Shown piece after piece: positions 34,026 to 50,430 of a DNA stretch of 64,000 bases. The notes beneath the pieces were generated by a model that saw only the letters and a list, made by a program, of their open reading frames with translations, had not been told where the DNA came from and ran no database searches. The stretch is from Corallococcus silvisoli. GTDB taxonomy: Bacteria; Myxococcota; Myxococcia; Myxococcales; Myxococcaceae. The DNA lies in the NCBI RefSeq assembly GCF_009909145.1, contig NZ_JAAAPJ010000014.1:248001-312000 (forward strand). Direction: 5' to 3'. The position numbers and the translations under genes were made by a program. Every line of letters starts with the position of its first letter. The first letter of the stretch is position 1.

Positions 34026-35999
34026 TCAGCTCGGCGTGCGCGAGGCCTCCACCGGAGAGGCCGCCTGGGCCTCCGTGCGGCGGGGCAGCCAGACATTGAA
34101 GGTGGAGCCCTGGCCGGCGGTGCCGCTGGACTCCGCCCAGATGCGGCCCCCGTGCTGCTCCACGATGCCCTGGCTGATGGTGAGCCCCAGCCCCAGGCCC
34201 CCGTACTTGCTGCCGTGCGCGCGGCCGAAGCGCTCGAAGATGAGGCGCTGCTTCTCGCTGGGGATGCCCACGCCCTCGTCCTTCACGGACAGGTGCACGC
34301 CGGTGTCGCCCTCCGCCGCCACGCGCACCAACACCTGGCCGCCTTCGGGTGAATAGCGGATGGCATTGGACAGCAGGTTCGTCAGCACCTGATCCAACCG
34401 CCCCCGGTCCCACGTGCCCTCCAGGTGCTCCGGCACGTCCACCTTCAGCTCGTGTGTCTGGGACAGCACCGCCATCCGGTCCCGCGTCTCCAACACGAGC
34501 TGCGACAAATCAAACGGCTCCAGCTCCAGGGACAGCCGCCCCGCCTGCAGCCGGCTGATGTCCAGCAGGTCCTCCACCAGCTTCGCCATGCGGTCGATCT
34601 GCCGGTTGATGATCTGCAAGGACTTGCCCGGGCCAGCCTCCGTCTGCCCGCCCAGCTTGAGCAGGGCCAGGTGCGCGTGGCCCTTCGCCGCGGCCAGCGG
34701 CGTGCGCAGCTCATGGCTGGCGGCGGCCAGGAACGCGTCCTTCGCCTCGCTCGCCAGCCGCAGCGCCGTCTCCGCGCGCTGGCGCTCGGTGATGTCGCGC
34801 GCCACGGAGATGAAGCGGCCCGGGCCGTCGCCTTCCGCCACGTACTGGAGCACCACCTCCACCGGGACCTCCGCGCCGTCGCGGCGCCGGTGGTTGGTGG
34901 AGTACGTCTGTGACGGCAGCGTGCCGGACATCAGCGGCGCCAACAGCTTGCGGAAGCCCGTCTCGTCGAAGGCGCCCTCCACGTCCAGCACCGACAGGCC
35001 CACCAGCTCATCCGCGCCGGCGGAGAGCTGCTTGGCCGCGCCCGCGTTGGCGTACGTGAGCGTGAGCGTGTCCGGGGAGAACATCAGGACGCAGTCCAGC
35101 GTCGCGTCCAGCGTCGTCTTGAAGCGCCCCAGCGCCTCCTCCGCGCGGCGCTTGTCGTCGATGTCGGTGGCGATGGCCAGCCACCCCACCAGCGCCCCGT
35201 TCTCGTCGTGCTCCGGCACCGCGCGCGCCAGGTGCCAGCGATAGACGCCGTCCTTGCGCCGCAGGCGGAACTCCTCCGCGCTGCCCTGCACGCGCTCCAG
35301 CGCGTCGCTCCACACGCCGCGCATCCGCTCGCGGTCCGTGGGGTGCACGTCCTGGAGGAAGGAGGAGAGCGACAGCTCATACCCCTCCTGGTGCCCGGTG
35401 TAGTCGCGCCAGGCCCGGTTGGCGTACGTCAGCGAGCCGTCCGCGCGCGCGGCCCACATGGGCTCCGGCAGGGACTCCGTGAGCCGCCGGTAACGCAGCG
35501 CGCTCTGGCGCTCCAGGGCCTCGCGGTCGCGCTGGCGCAGGAGCGCGGCCTGGCGTTGCAGCTGCTGTTCCTTGAGGAACAGATCCACGAAGACGCTGAC
35601 CTTCGAGCGGAGGATCTCCGGGTCGAAGGGCTTGAGCAGGTAGTCCACCGCGCCGTGCGCGTACCCCTTGAAGACGTGCGCGGCGTCACGGCTGAGCGCG
35701 GTGAGGAAGATGATGGGGATGGTGCGCGTGCGCTCGCGCTGCTTGATGAGCGAGGCTGTCTGGAACCCGTCCAGCCCCGGCATCTGTACGTCCATCAGGA
35801 TGACGGCGAAGTCGCGCTGCAAGAGCTGCTTGAGCGCTTCCTCTCCGCTGGTGGCCTTCACCAGCTCCTGGCCCAGCGGCTCGAGGATGGCTTCCAGCGC
35901 CAGCAGGTTGGCCGGATGGTCGTCCACCATCAGGATGGCCGCGCGCGGAGGGGGCGCGGCTTCCTGCGGACGTTCCGGGGTGTGCTCAGTGGAGTTCAT
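34026..35999 (-). CDS. Soluble hybrid sensor kinase: REC-PAS-PAS-HisKA-HATPase
   Basis: 657 residues, no transmembrane segment. An N-terminal receiver (VDD acidic pair, phospho-acceptor in LMDVQMPGLDG, Lys in LLKPF) is followed by a coiled coil, two PAS domains (RYRRLTESLPEPMW..., then LDCVLMFSPDTLTLTYAN...) and a kinase core with phospho-accepting His429 in SHELRTPL, N-box NLLSNAIRYS, and G-boxes DEGVGIP and GGLGLGL. A receiver at the front suggests it is itself controlled by phosphotransfer, making it an intermediate in a relay. It lies 119 bp downstream of the giant HAMP kinase on the same strand and may be co-transcribed with it. Confidence 0.9.
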   Translation of the reverse strand: MNSTEHTPERPQEAAPPPRAAILMVDDHPANLLALEAILEPLGQELVKATSGEEALKQLLQRDFAVILMDVQMPGLDGFQTASLIKQRERTRTIPIIFLTALSRDAAHVFKGYAHGAVDYLLKPFDPEILRSKVSVFVDLFLKEQQLQRQAALLRQRDREALERQSALRYRRLTESLPEPMWAARADGSLTYANRAWRDYTGHQEGYELSLSSFLQDVHPTDRERMRGVWSDALERVQGSAEEFRLRRKDGVYRWHLARAVPEHDENGALVGWLAIATDIDDKRRAEEALGRFKTTLDATLDCVLMFSPDTLTLTYANAGAAKQLSAGADELVGLSVLDVEGAFDETGFRKLLAPLMSGTLPSQTYSTNHRRRDGAEVPVEVVLQYVAEGDGPGRFISVARDITERQRAETALRLASEAKDAFLAAASHELRTPLAAAKGHAHLALLKLGGQTEAGPGKSLQIINRQIDRMAKLVEDLLDISRLQAGRLSLELEPFDLSQLVLETRDRMAVLSQTHELKVDVPEHLEGTWDRGRLDQVLTNLLSNAIRYSPEGGQVLVRVAAEGDTGVHLSVKDEGVGIPSEKQRLIFERFGRAHGSKYGGLGLGLTISQGIVEQHGGRIWAESSGTAGQGSTFNVWLPRRTEAQAASPVEASRTPS

Positions 36000-36118
36000 G
36001 TGCGCGGCGGGGGAGCGCGTGAGTCAGGTGAGCCGAGACACGGCGAACAAGGCTAGGGCTGCCCCCTTCCAGACGGAAGTGCAAAGGGGGTCCCACGGTG
36101 GATCGCCGCCGTTGAGTT

Positions 36119-43537
<7,419 letters not shown>

Positions 43538-43740
43538 GAGTGAAACCCCTGATCGGCGAAAGCGTTGCGACTGGCGCTGGGAGAGCAGCCCGCGATCTCA
43601 GGAACGTCCAATGAGGTCGCGGGTTTGTCGAATGCAAAGCCGGGGCGTGAAGAGCCCTTGTGTCGGGCACTGAACGCCGCGCCTGGATGCAGGACTCGCC
43701 ATCCCCGGAAGCCCGGGTTGAAACCATCCGAATAACAGTT

Positions 43741-44727
43741 TCAGGGGGGCGTGGCCGTGCAGGGAAACCCGTCGCACCCCTGCACATACAGCGCTCGCCC
43801 CGAGAGCCGCCGGGCAGGCGCGCGCGTCCGTGCGGGCAGCGGCTCACGGGTCCCCGTGCGGACCTCGACGCGCAGCGCGGCCGGCGACGGAGACTCCGGG
43901 GAAGCGGACGCGCCGCAGGCCAGCAGGACCTGATCCTCGGCGTCCAGCCACCACAGGAACTCCACGGCGCAGGGGGCCTCCGCGCGGACGAGCTCCAGGG
44001 TGCGGGCGTCGTAGATGATGAAGCCTCCACCCCACTCCACCGCCGCCAGCACGCCACCGGGTCCCACGGAGAGCCGACCTCCAGGCCCCGGCACCTGCGC
44101 CTGCCCCAGCACCTTGCCGTCCGGTGCCACGGAGATCAGCTGCCCGGTGGCATCGAGCGCGACGACGCCACCCGCGTGACCGATGAGCCATTCGGGCGGA
44201 GCGATGTCGCCCACCGTCTGGAGCACGCCGTCCTGCTCCCGCAGCAGGTGACCTCCCGCGGCGACCCAGAGGTGGCGGTCTCCGTCGAAGGCGAGCGCGG
44301 TGACGCCGGGGACGTCCAGCCGCGCGTGCGTGCCGTCCTCGCCGCAGACGGCGACGACGCGAGGGCCGAACACCGCCGCCCGCGACGCATCCGGCGCCAC
44401 GGCCCAGCCCAGCCGCGTGACCCCGGCCAACCGCCGTGAGAGGCAGTCGTTGAGCGAGCCCAGGTGTGCGTCACCCGAGGGTGAGGCGATGAGGTACGGC
44501 AGGCTGGTGGTGGCGACGTAGAGGAGCAGGCCCAGGCCCGCGGCGATGACGAGCGTGAGCGGCCAGACGCGGGCGACCGCGCTTCGCGTGAGCCACGCGC
44601 GCTTCCGGCCCGCCAGCAGCAGCCCTTCCCGTCCGACCACGCACGCTCCCTTCTGAAGCGGAGGACAGCACAGAACCGGCGCGAAGGCTCCCCGCCGCGT
44701 GGAGGAGGCCCGTCCGCTGGACAGCAC
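43741..44727 (-). CDS. Membrane-anchored propeller-like protein of unknown function
   Basis: About 328 residues. A Cys-containing N-terminal segment (VLCCPPLQKG), a basic stretch, then a single transmembrane helix (VWPLTLVIAAGLGLLLYVA) and a C-terminal domain of repeating short beta units (LDVPGVTALAFDGDRHLWVAAGGHLL, ALDATGQLISVAPDGKVLGQ, LSVGPGGVLAAVEW) that reads like a beta-propeller of the PQQ/YncE type, probably outside the inner membrane. The product is not recognised. The start is uncertain: GTG 44727 is chosen; the frame stays open to 44883 but the extra residues look non-coding. The gaps around it (43538-43740 and 44728-44989) show no feature. Confidence 0.55.
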   Translation of the reverse strand: MLSSGRASSTRRGAFAPVLCCPPLQKGACVVGREGLLLAGRKRAWLTRSAVARVWPLTLVIAAGLGLLLYVATTSLPYLIASPSGDAHLGSLNDCLSRRLAGVTRLGWAVAPDASRAAVFGPRVVAVCGEDGTHARLDVPGVTALAFDGDRHLWVAAGGHLLREQDGVLQTVGDIAPPEWLIGHAGGVVALDATGQLISVAPDGKVLGQAQVPGPGGRLSVGPGGVLAAVEWGGGFIIYDARTLELVRAEAPCAVEFLWWLDAEDQVLLACGASASPESPSPAALRVEVRTGTREPLPARTRAPARRLSGRALYVQGCDGFPCTATPP

Positions 44728-44989
44728 CCGACACCGGCCGCCCTGGCCCGGGGCCTGCAATCCGGGGAGGGCATGCCATTCCCAGCTCGATTCCGCCGCC
44801 GGGTGCGGCACCGGGGCCTCGGAGTGTGCGGGCTGGGCCTCGAGCGCGAGCGTGCAATCCCTGCCATGCGCGCTTCGGCCCACGGGCGTCCCTCCAGGCT
44901 ATCGGTTGTGCGCCGTGGGTTGCCCTGTCGGGTGAAGCCCACACCTTTACGCCTCTAGGGATTCAAGAGACGGGAAAGGACCTCCAGAC

Positions 44990-45727
44990 ATGCGACGCTC
45001 CATCACCGCGGCGGCATTGGCTTTCAGCTTTCTGCTCTCCACCAGCACGTTCGCCCAACAGGCGGGCGGCGGGTCGAGCGCTGGGACGACGTCCGGCTCC
45101 ACGGGCAGCTCGTCGGGGACGACCACCACCGGTCAGACAGGCAGCACGGGCACCACCGGTACGGGCTCCACGGGCACTGAGACAGGCAACACCGCGACCG
45201 GCACGGGCGGCTCCGGCACCGGCGTGAACACGACTCCGGGCACCACGGGCACGGGCACCACGGGCACGGGCACCACCGGCATCGGCGGCTCCGACACCAG
45301 CGGCGTCGACACGGGCTTGCCGCCGAGCACTGGCTCCAGCTCGAGCACCTCCTCCGGCACGGGTACGTCCACGCCGCCGGCCTCGGGGAGCAGCACGGGT
45401 ACCTACGGCGGCTCGGGCACCAGCAACGGCACCAGCACCGGGACCACCGGGACCTACGGCGGCTCGGGCTCCAGCACCACGGGCAACACGGGCACCAACG
45501 GCAGCACCGGCACCTACGGCGGCACGGGCACCGGCACCACCGGCTCCACCGAGCCCGGCACGGAGGGCAGCGGCTCGACCAACGTCAACCCGGGTGGCAC
45601 CGGTACGGGAGGCACCGGCACCAGCGGCGTCGGGGGCTCGGGCACCGGCGGCTCCAGCGGCACCGTGGGTGGCACCAACAGCAACGACACCAATGGGTCA
45701 TCGACTGGCACCACCGGCGGTCAGTAG
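44990..45727 (+). CDS. Secreted Gly/Thr/Ser-rich low-complexity protein
   Basis: 245 residues: a clean signal peptide (MRRSITAAALAFSFLLSTSTFAQQ) and then almost only Gly, Thr, Ser, Asn and Pro, in runs of G-T-G, G-S-G and GTYGGSG repeats. No charged or hydrophobic core means it is unstructured and probably surface-exposed, like spacer or matrix proteins. The function is unknown. GGAAAGGA provides the ribosome-binding site. The low-complexity bias runs through the coding strand, and the repeated units are in frame, which favours real coding over chance. A long stem-loop follows the gene. Confidence 0.6.
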   Translation: MRRSITAAALAFSFLLSTSTFAQQAGGGSSAGTTSGSTGSSSGTTTTGQTGSTGTTGTGSTGTETGNTATGTGGSGTGVNTTPGTTGTGTTGTGTTGIGGSDTSGVDTGLPPSTGSSSSTSSGTGTSTPPASGSSTGTYGGSGTSNGTSTGTTGTYGGSGSSTTGNTGTNGSTGTYGGTGTGTTGSTEPGTEGSGSTNVNPGGTGTGGTGTSGVGGSGTGGSSGTVGGTNSNDTNGSSTGTTGGQ

Positions 45728-45738
45728 GACCTGAACGC

Positions 45739-45774
45739 GTTCCGCCTGCCTCCGCTTGAAGGGGCAGGCGGAAC
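45739..45774. terminator. Bidirectional terminator between convergent genes
   Basis: Perfect 12-bp stem GTTCCGCCTGCC / GGCAGGCGGAAC (45739-45750 and 45763-45774) with a 12-base loop, in the 59-bp gap between the Gly/Thr-rich gene (+) and the hydrolase (-). Strong hairpin, no T-run. Confidence 0.6.
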
Positions 45775-45786
45775 CCGTCACCTCCA

Positions 45787-46773
45787 TCACGTCGCGCGCT
45801 TGCTCACCGCACCGCGGGCAAACATCCTCGCGAGCCACGCGTCGCGCGTCGCGAGGCAGGCCCGCGCCACGTCGGATTGTGGGGCGATGTCATAGAAGCC
45901 GTGGAAGGCTCCGCCCCAGACGTGCAGCTCGCACTCGCCCCCTGCCGCCAGGATTCCGCGCGCGTATGCGACGGCTTCATCTCGAAACGTCTCCGCCGCG
46001 CCGACGTCGATGAAGGTCGGTGGCAGCCCCCGGAGCTCCGTTGCTCGCGCGGGCGCCGAATACGGAGACACGTCAGGTCCCCCGCAGCGGTCCCCCAGCA
46101 CCGCCCGCCATGCGGTCACGTTGCTGGTGCGGTCCCAGATGCCGACGCCGTCGTACCGATGGGCGGACTCGGTCTCATCGCGGTCGTCCAGCATCGGGCA
46201 CTGAAGGAGCTGGCCCAGCAGCCGAGGGCCGTTCCGATCCCGGGCCAGCAGGGTGGTCCCCGCCGCGAGGCCGCCACCGCCGCTCCCGCCGAAGATCACG
46301 AGCTGGTTCGGATCAAACCGCAGCAGGTCGGCGTGCGCCGCCATCCACACCAGCCCCGCGTAACAGTCCTCCACCAGGGTGGGCGCCGGATGCTCGGGCG
46401 CCAACCGGTATTCGACCGTCACGCAGACCGCGTCATGACGAAGCGCCCAATCCACGAGCGGCTTCGCCCCCGCGAAGCGGGTCCCCATCACCATCCCGCC
46501 GCCATGGATGTGATAGATCGCGGGACCTGGAACCGTGTGGTCTCTTCGGGCAATGACCGAGACGACGATCTCGGCGCCCTGATACCCGGGGATGCTGTAA
46601 TCCATACAGCGGACCTCCGCATCTCCGATCAGGTCCTCCCGGGTGACGCGGCTCAACCCGCGGAAGTGCTCGAGCTGCTCCAGCGTCATCTTCAGGGGAA
46701 CAAATCCCGCCAGCGAGGGCAGGAGGGCGGCCAGCTGGGGATCGAAGTCGGGCGATGCGTTCGGGCGATTCAT
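45787..46773 (-). CDS. Alpha/beta hydrolase, HSL (hormone-sensitive lipase) family
   Basis: 328-residue esterase/lipase-like hydrolase. Oxyanion-hole motif HGGGM (in YHIHGGGMVMG), nucleophile elbow GGSGGGG (usual family form GDSAGG) and catalytic His in GAFHGFY near the C-terminus, with the acid expected near VGAAETFRDE. ATG 46773 has AGGAA upstream and gives the normal family length; the frame extends further upstream without a recognisable domain. It lies 95 bp downstream of the MerR gene on the same strand, so it may belong to the MerR regulon. Substrate unknown; short-chain ester hydrolysis is likely. Confidence 0.82.
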   Translation of the reverse strand: MNRPNASPDFDPQLAALLPSLAGFVPLKMTLEQLEHFRGLSRVTREDLIGDAEVRCMDYSIPGYQGAEIVVSVIARRDHTVPGPAIYHIHGGGMVMGTRFAGAKPLVDWALRHDAVCVTVEYRLAPEHPAPTLVEDCYAGLVWMAAHADLLRFDPNQLVIFGGSGGGGLAAGTTLLARDRNGPRLLGQLLQCPMLDDRDETESAHRYDGVGIWDRTSNVTAWRAVLGDRCGGPDVSPYSAPARATELRGLPPTFIDVGAAETFRDEAVAYARGILAAGGECELHVWGGAFHGFYDIAPQSDVARACLATRDAWLARMFARGAVSKRAT

Positions 46774-46868
46774 GGGAGTTCCTGGGTGTGGGTTCACGCC
46801 GAGTGCCGTGCCCCGACCGGGAAGTGGGCCCGGGCGGGGCTGACTGGCTCGCGTCACCCGTCCTTAGC

Positions 46869-47606
46869 TCACCCCGGCGCATCCAGGCAGGCCATCGCGC
46901 GGCCCACGTACTCCATCAGCTTGGGGTCGCGGCCCTGGCGCTCCGCCAGCTGGGGCTCCTGCTGGTGCATCGTCTCGAGCGACTTCGCGATGCCGGGGTT
47001 GCCGCCCGTGAAGGCGCGGACCAGCTCGCGCCAGCGCGTGGCCAGCGCCTGCACTGTTTCGGACGCGGGGTCCGTGCCCCGCTCCATCTCCTCGCGCATG
47101 CGGGCGATGAGGCGGGGCCACTCGGCCTCCACCTCCTGGATGGCGTCGTCGCCCATCCGCTGGCGGCGGGCCTCCAACTCCTTCAACTGCTCCGGGGTGT
47201 AATACTTCTCGAACATGGTCATGGCCTCGATGGTCTGAAGGAAGGCGTCGGCGGAGACGGGCTCCGCCGCGCGCAGCTGTCGTGCGATGGCATCCAGGCG
47301 GTCGCAGAGCTGGCGCTGCTCCGCCAGCTGCTCCCGGGCCCGCTGGAGCCGCAGCTCCACCACGCGCAGGGCGGAGAAGTCCGCCCGGCCCAGCGTCCCG
47401 GCGATCTCCTCCAGCGAGAACCCGAGCTGCTTGAGCGACAGGATGTGACTCAGGCGGGCGATGTCCGCCGCCGTGTAGAGCCGGTGCCCCGACGCCGTGT
47501 GCGCCGAGGGTTTGAGCAAGCCAATCTCGTCGTAGTGGTGCAGCGCTCGGACGGACAGCCCCGTGCGCCGGGCCAGCTCCCCCACCTTCAGTTCCGTGTG
47601 CTGCAT
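46869..47606 (-). CDS. MerR-family regulator with TipAS-type effector domain
   Basis: 245 residues. N-terminal MerR winged helix (KVGELARRTGLSVRALHHYDEIGLL, HRLYTAADIARL), coiled-coil dimerisation helix and a C-terminal TipAS antibiotic-recognition domain (FEKYYTPEQLKELEARR, WPRLIARMREEME, RWRELVRAFTGG). TipAL-type proteins bind thiopeptides and activate resistance genes by re-spacing their promoter. A canonical 19-bp-spacer promoter with a palindrome sits just upstream, pointing at this gene: autoregulation. The alpha/beta hydrolase gene downstream is a likely target through read-through. Confidence 0.88.
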   Translation of the reverse strand: MQHTELKVGELARRTGLSVRALHHYDEIGLLKPSAHTASGHRLYTAADIARLSHILSLKQLGFSLEEIAGTLGRADFSALRVVELRLQRAREQLAEQRQLCDRLDAIARQLRAAEPVSADAFLQTIEAMTMFEKYYTPEQLKELEARRQRMGDDAIQEVEAEWPRLIARMREEMERGTDPASETVQALATRWRELVRAFTGGNPGIAKSLETMHQQEPQLAERQGRDPKLMEYVGRAMACLDAPG

Positions 47607-47975
47607 GCCTCACCCCTCTCCAGCCACCGTCGTTCGCGTGACTGGATGTGATGGGTACAACCTCACGTCGCGTGAGGTTCAAGGGGGAAAAAGCAGGGGG
47701 CGTCCACGGGGGTCGCCAACCGTCGACTGGAGTTGATAGGGTCCCGGACCGGTCCGGCGATGAACGCCGGGGTCCGCGCCCCTCCAGGAGGTCGTCCAGA
47801 TGAACCCGCCCCTTGTCGCCGTCGCGGTCCTGTCCGCCCCTCGGGCGCTCCTCCGCTGAAGCCGGTCGCGGTCGCATCCTTCCGTCGCAGCGCGAGCCCC
47901 GTTTCCTTCCGCCCGGCGCCCCCGGAGTCTTCTTCCGGCCACGCCCCAGGCACCGCTCTGCCCGGAGTTCCTTCC
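47607..47975. other. Intergenic region between merR-type gene and rsgA
   Basis: 369 bases without a supported gene. It holds the MerR-dependent promoter (47652-47682) near its left end. From 47683 to 47975 I see no clear promoter, hairpin or small gene for rsgA; the in-frame upstream extension of rsgA is Pro/Arg-rich and not credible as protein. Confidence 0.5.
47652..47682 (-). promoter_or_regulatory. MerR-type promoter with 19-bp spacer and perfect operator
   Basis: On the minus strand: -35 TTGAAC (47682-47677), a 19-bp spacer and -10 TACCCA (47657-47652). The spacer contains the perfect inverted repeat AACCTCACG-N3-CGTGAGGTT (47659-47679), the geometry used by MerR-family activators. It reads towards the adjacent MerR-family gene and lies about 45 bp from its start. 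Confidence 0.85.
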
Positions 47976-49067
47976 GTGTCACTTGAAACCCTCGGCTGGG
48001 GTCCCGATTTCGACCTCGCGTTGTCCCAATCGCAGCCGTCCTCCACTCCCTCTCTCGTCCCCGGGCGCGTCGTGCGCCAGCAGCGGGGACTGCTCACCGT
48101 CCAGACGCAGGGCGCCGCCTTCCTCGCCCGCGCCGCAGGACGCCTCCGGCATCAGGCCGTGGACGCGGAGGCCCTGCCCACCGTGGGCGACTGGGTCCTC
48201 TTGCAGCCGCCCGCGTCCGGTGACGGCGAAGCGCTGATGCACGTCGTGCTGCCCCGTCGCAGCGTCCTGAAGCGGCGCGAGGCCGGCAGCGAGCACGACG
48301 GCCAGCTCATCGCCGCCAACGTGGACGTGGTGTTCCTCGTGGTGGGGCTGGACGGCAACTTCAACGCGCGCCGCATCGAGCGCGCCCTCACCGTGGCCTG
48401 GAACAGCGGCGCCACGCCCGTCGTCATCCTGAGCAAGGCGGACCTCGCCAGCGACGCGGACGAGCGCGTCCGGGAGGTGGAGGCCCTGGCCCCCGGCGTG
48501 GACGTGCTCGCGGTGAGCGCGAGGACGGGCCTGGGCGTCGAGGCGGTGCGCGCGCGGATTCCGGCCGCGAAGACGGGCGTGCTGCTGGGCTCGTCGGGCG
48601 TGGGCAAGTCCACGCTCGCCAACCGGCTGCTGGACGCCGCGCGGCTCGTCACCCAGCCCGTGCGGCCCGAGGACGACAAGGGCCGCCACACCACCACGCA
48701 CCGCGAGCTGTTCGTGCTGGAGCACGGCGGGCTCATCATCGACGGGCCCGGCATGCGGGAGCTGGGCCTGTTGGGCGGAGAGGACGAGGGCCTGGCGAGC
48801 GCCTTCGCGGACCTCTTCACCCTGGCGGAGGGCTGCCGCTTCAACGACTGCGGCCACCAGGCTGAGCCGGGCTGCGCGGTGATGGCGGCGGTCCAGGCCG
48901 GGACGCTCTCCGAGGAGCGGCGCGCGAGCTTCGCGAAGCTCCAGCGCGAGCAGGCCTTCCAGCACCGTCAGGCGGACGCCAACGCGCAGCGCCAGCACAA
49001 GCGCATGCAGCGCACCCAGTCGAACGCTGGGTGGGCCCGCACACGCGCGAAGCGCCGCGGCGAATAG
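47976..49067 (+). CDS. rsgA: Ribosome small-subunit GTPase RsgA (YjeQ)
   Basis: Circularly permuted GTPase that acts in late 30S ribosome maturation. Of 363 residues: an N-terminal OB fold (VGDWVLLQPP); G4 LSKADL; G1 GSSGVGKST at 205-213; G3 as DGPG (usual DTPG); and the C-terminal zinc-finger CxxxxC-x-H-x5-C with C287, C292, H294 and C300. The permuted order G4-G5-G1-G2-G3 is intact. The GTG start at 47976 (SLETLGWGPDF) is typical; upstream codons are not protein-like. No neighbouring ribosome gene is present. Confidence 0.93.
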   Translation: MSLETLGWGPDFDLALSQSQPSSTPSLVPGRVVRQQRGLLTVQTQGAAFLARAAGRLRHQAVDAEALPTVGDWVLLQPPASGDGEALMHVVLPRRSVLKRREAGSEHDGQLIAANVDVVFLVVGLDGNFNARRIERALTVAWNSGATPVVILSKADLASDADERVREVEALAPGVDVLAVSARTGLGVEAVRARIPAAKTGVLLGSSGVGKSTLANRLLDAARLVTQPVRPEDDKGRHTTTHRELFVLEHGGLIIDGPGMRELGLLGGEDEGLASAFADLFTLAEGCRFNDCGHQAEPGCAVMAAVQAGTLSEERRASFAKLQREQAFQHRQADANAQRQHKRMQRTQSNAGWARTRAKRRGE

Positions 49068-49104
49068 ACAGACGCGCCCCCGTCCGCGCCGCGGCCGGGA
49101 GGCG

Positions 49105-49665
49105 TCAGAGGCCGGGATTCGTGTCCGGCACCGCGCCAGACGGAGGGAGCGGCGGCGGGGTCGGCGTCCCGGGCCCCGCCGGAGCGCCCTCCTCCGGGCC
49201 GGCTTCCTCATCCGGCACGCGGGCCGGCGACCCGTCACGCCGGCCCGCTCCGTGCGGCATGAAGGACGTCGCGCCGTCCGCGACACAGGCATACGCCACC
49301 GAGCGCGAGCCCGCCGCGAGGCCGGTGATCAGCCCGCCCGCCGCCGCGCAGTTGCCGCGCTGCTCGTCCGTCCGGTTGCCGCCAGCGCACACCGCCGCGC
49401 CCACCAGCGTGCCGGCGACGATGAGGCCCGCCTGGATGAAGAAGTCGGCGGCCGTCGTCCGGCTCTGCGCCCACGCCACGCCGTTCTCGCACTCGCTGCC
49501 GGGGGCCTTCGTCAAGGGCACCAGCCCCGCCACCGTGAACCACTGCCGCTCCTGGTGGACCGTGGGCTCCGGCCTCAGGTTCGTGACGATGCTCGTCCGA
49601 TAGCAGCCCGTCTGCCCCAGCAGCAGCGCCGCCATCGACGCCGCGACCCCGTGTGCCTTTCGCAT
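49105..49665 (-). CDS. Bor-like putative lipoprotein
   Basis: 186 residues with a signal peptide ending at a lipobox-like GQTGC (Cys near residue 20). The next 90 residues contain QERQWFTVAGLVPLTKAPGSECENGVAWAQSRTTAADFF, resembling the Bor/Iss surface lipoprotein family, followed by a hydrophobic glycine-rich segment with two Cys and a Pro/Gly-rich C-terminal tail. Bor family function is serum or complement resistance in enterics; here it is unknown. The start ATG 49665 is two codons inside the first GTG. Confidence 0.55.
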   Translation of the reverse strand: MRKAHGVAASMAALLLGQTGCYRTSIVTNLRPEPTVHQERQWFTVAGLVPLTKAPGSECENGVAWAQSRTTAADFFIQAGLIVAGTLVGAAVCAGGNRTDEQRGNCAAAGGLITGLAAGSRSVAYACVADGATSFMPHGAGRRDGSPARVPDEEAGPEEGAPAGPGTPTPPPLPPSGAVPDTNPGL

Positions 49666-49758
49666 GACCACCCCATCCCGATGAATGGCCGCGTGGATTC
49701 CGGCCCTGCCCCGTGCCTAGCCCGAAGGCGGGGGTCGCAGGAAGGGGGCGCGCCCGCT

Positions 49759-50364
49759 TCAGCGACGGCGCTTCGCGCTCACGGGCAAGGCCCCCAGCGC
49801 CGTCTCCACCATGCCGCGCAGCGTGGGCTCGTCCATGCCCGCCTTGCCCACGGCCTCCAGGCCCCGGAACACCGCGAGCAGCATCGCCCCCCACTTCCGA
49901 GGGTCCACCTGGGGCGCCACGTCCCCGTGCGCCTGGGCCTGCTCCAGGCAGCGCACGAACGTGGCCTCCAGCCCCTGGAAGGTCTTCAGCGCCCGCTCCG
50001 CCACGGCCCCGTCCCGCGCCGCCAGCTCCGCGGTCCCCCGCGCCAGCAGGCACCCGCGCCGGTTCGCCTGCGCCGCCGACGCGGTGGCCGCGCCCAGCAG
50101 GTACTGGCGCAGCCGCTCCAGGGCCCCGGCGTCCGGGCCCTCCAGCGCCTTCTTCACCGACTCCACCGAGTTCACGCAGTACGCGTCGAAGACCTTCAAG
50201 AAGAGCTGATGCTTGTCGCCAAAGGCCCCGTAGAGGCTGCCCTTGCCCAACCCCGTGGCCTGCATCAAGTCATCCATGGAGGTCGCCGCGTAACCCTTGC
50301 TCCAGAACTGCTCGCGCACCGCGCGCAGCACCTGGGCTTCATCGAATGTTCGGGGCCGAGCCAT
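49759..50364 (-). CDS. TetR/AcrR-family transcriptional repressor
   Basis: 201 residues. N-terminal TetR helix-turn-helix (FDEAQVLRAVREQFWSKGYAATSMDDLMQATGLGKGSLYGAFGDKHQLFLKVF) and a helical C-terminal ligand domain. It faces the SDR gene across a 144-bp intergenic region containing a promoter and a perfect 20-bp palindrome, so it most likely represses both genes until a ligand, perhaps the SDR substrate, binds. AT-rich start region upstream of the ATG. Confidence 0.88.
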   Translation of the reverse strand: MARPRTFDEAQVLRAVREQFWSKGYAATSMDDLMQATGLGKGSLYGAFGDKHQLFLKVFDAYCVNSVESVKKALEGPDAGALERLRQYLLGAATASAAQANRRGCLLARGTAELAARDGAVAERALKTFQGLEATFVRCLEQAQAHGDVAPQVDPRKWGAMLLAVFRGLEAVGKAGMDEPTLRGMVETALGALPVSAKRRR

Positions 50365-50383
50365 GGAGCGAAATTAAAAGTTA

Positions 50384-50412
50384 TTGACCGCCCGGTCCAC
50401 CATTCTTAGATA
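50384..50412 (+). promoter_or_regulatory. SDR promoter
   Basis: TTGACC (50384-50389), a 17-bp spacer and TAGATA (50407-50412), in an AT-rich pocket between the divergent TetR and SDR genes. Flanking half sites GGTCCA (50394-50399) and TGGACC (50413-50418) bracket the -10. Confidence 0.65.
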
Positions 50413-50430
50413 TGGACCATCAAGTCCATA
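50411..50430. promoter_or_regulatory. Probable TetR operator
   Basis: Perfect 20-bp inverted repeat TATGGAC-N6-GTCCATA overlapping the end of the -10 and the transcription start of the SDR promoter, the position expected of a steric repressor site. Confidence 0.7.
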
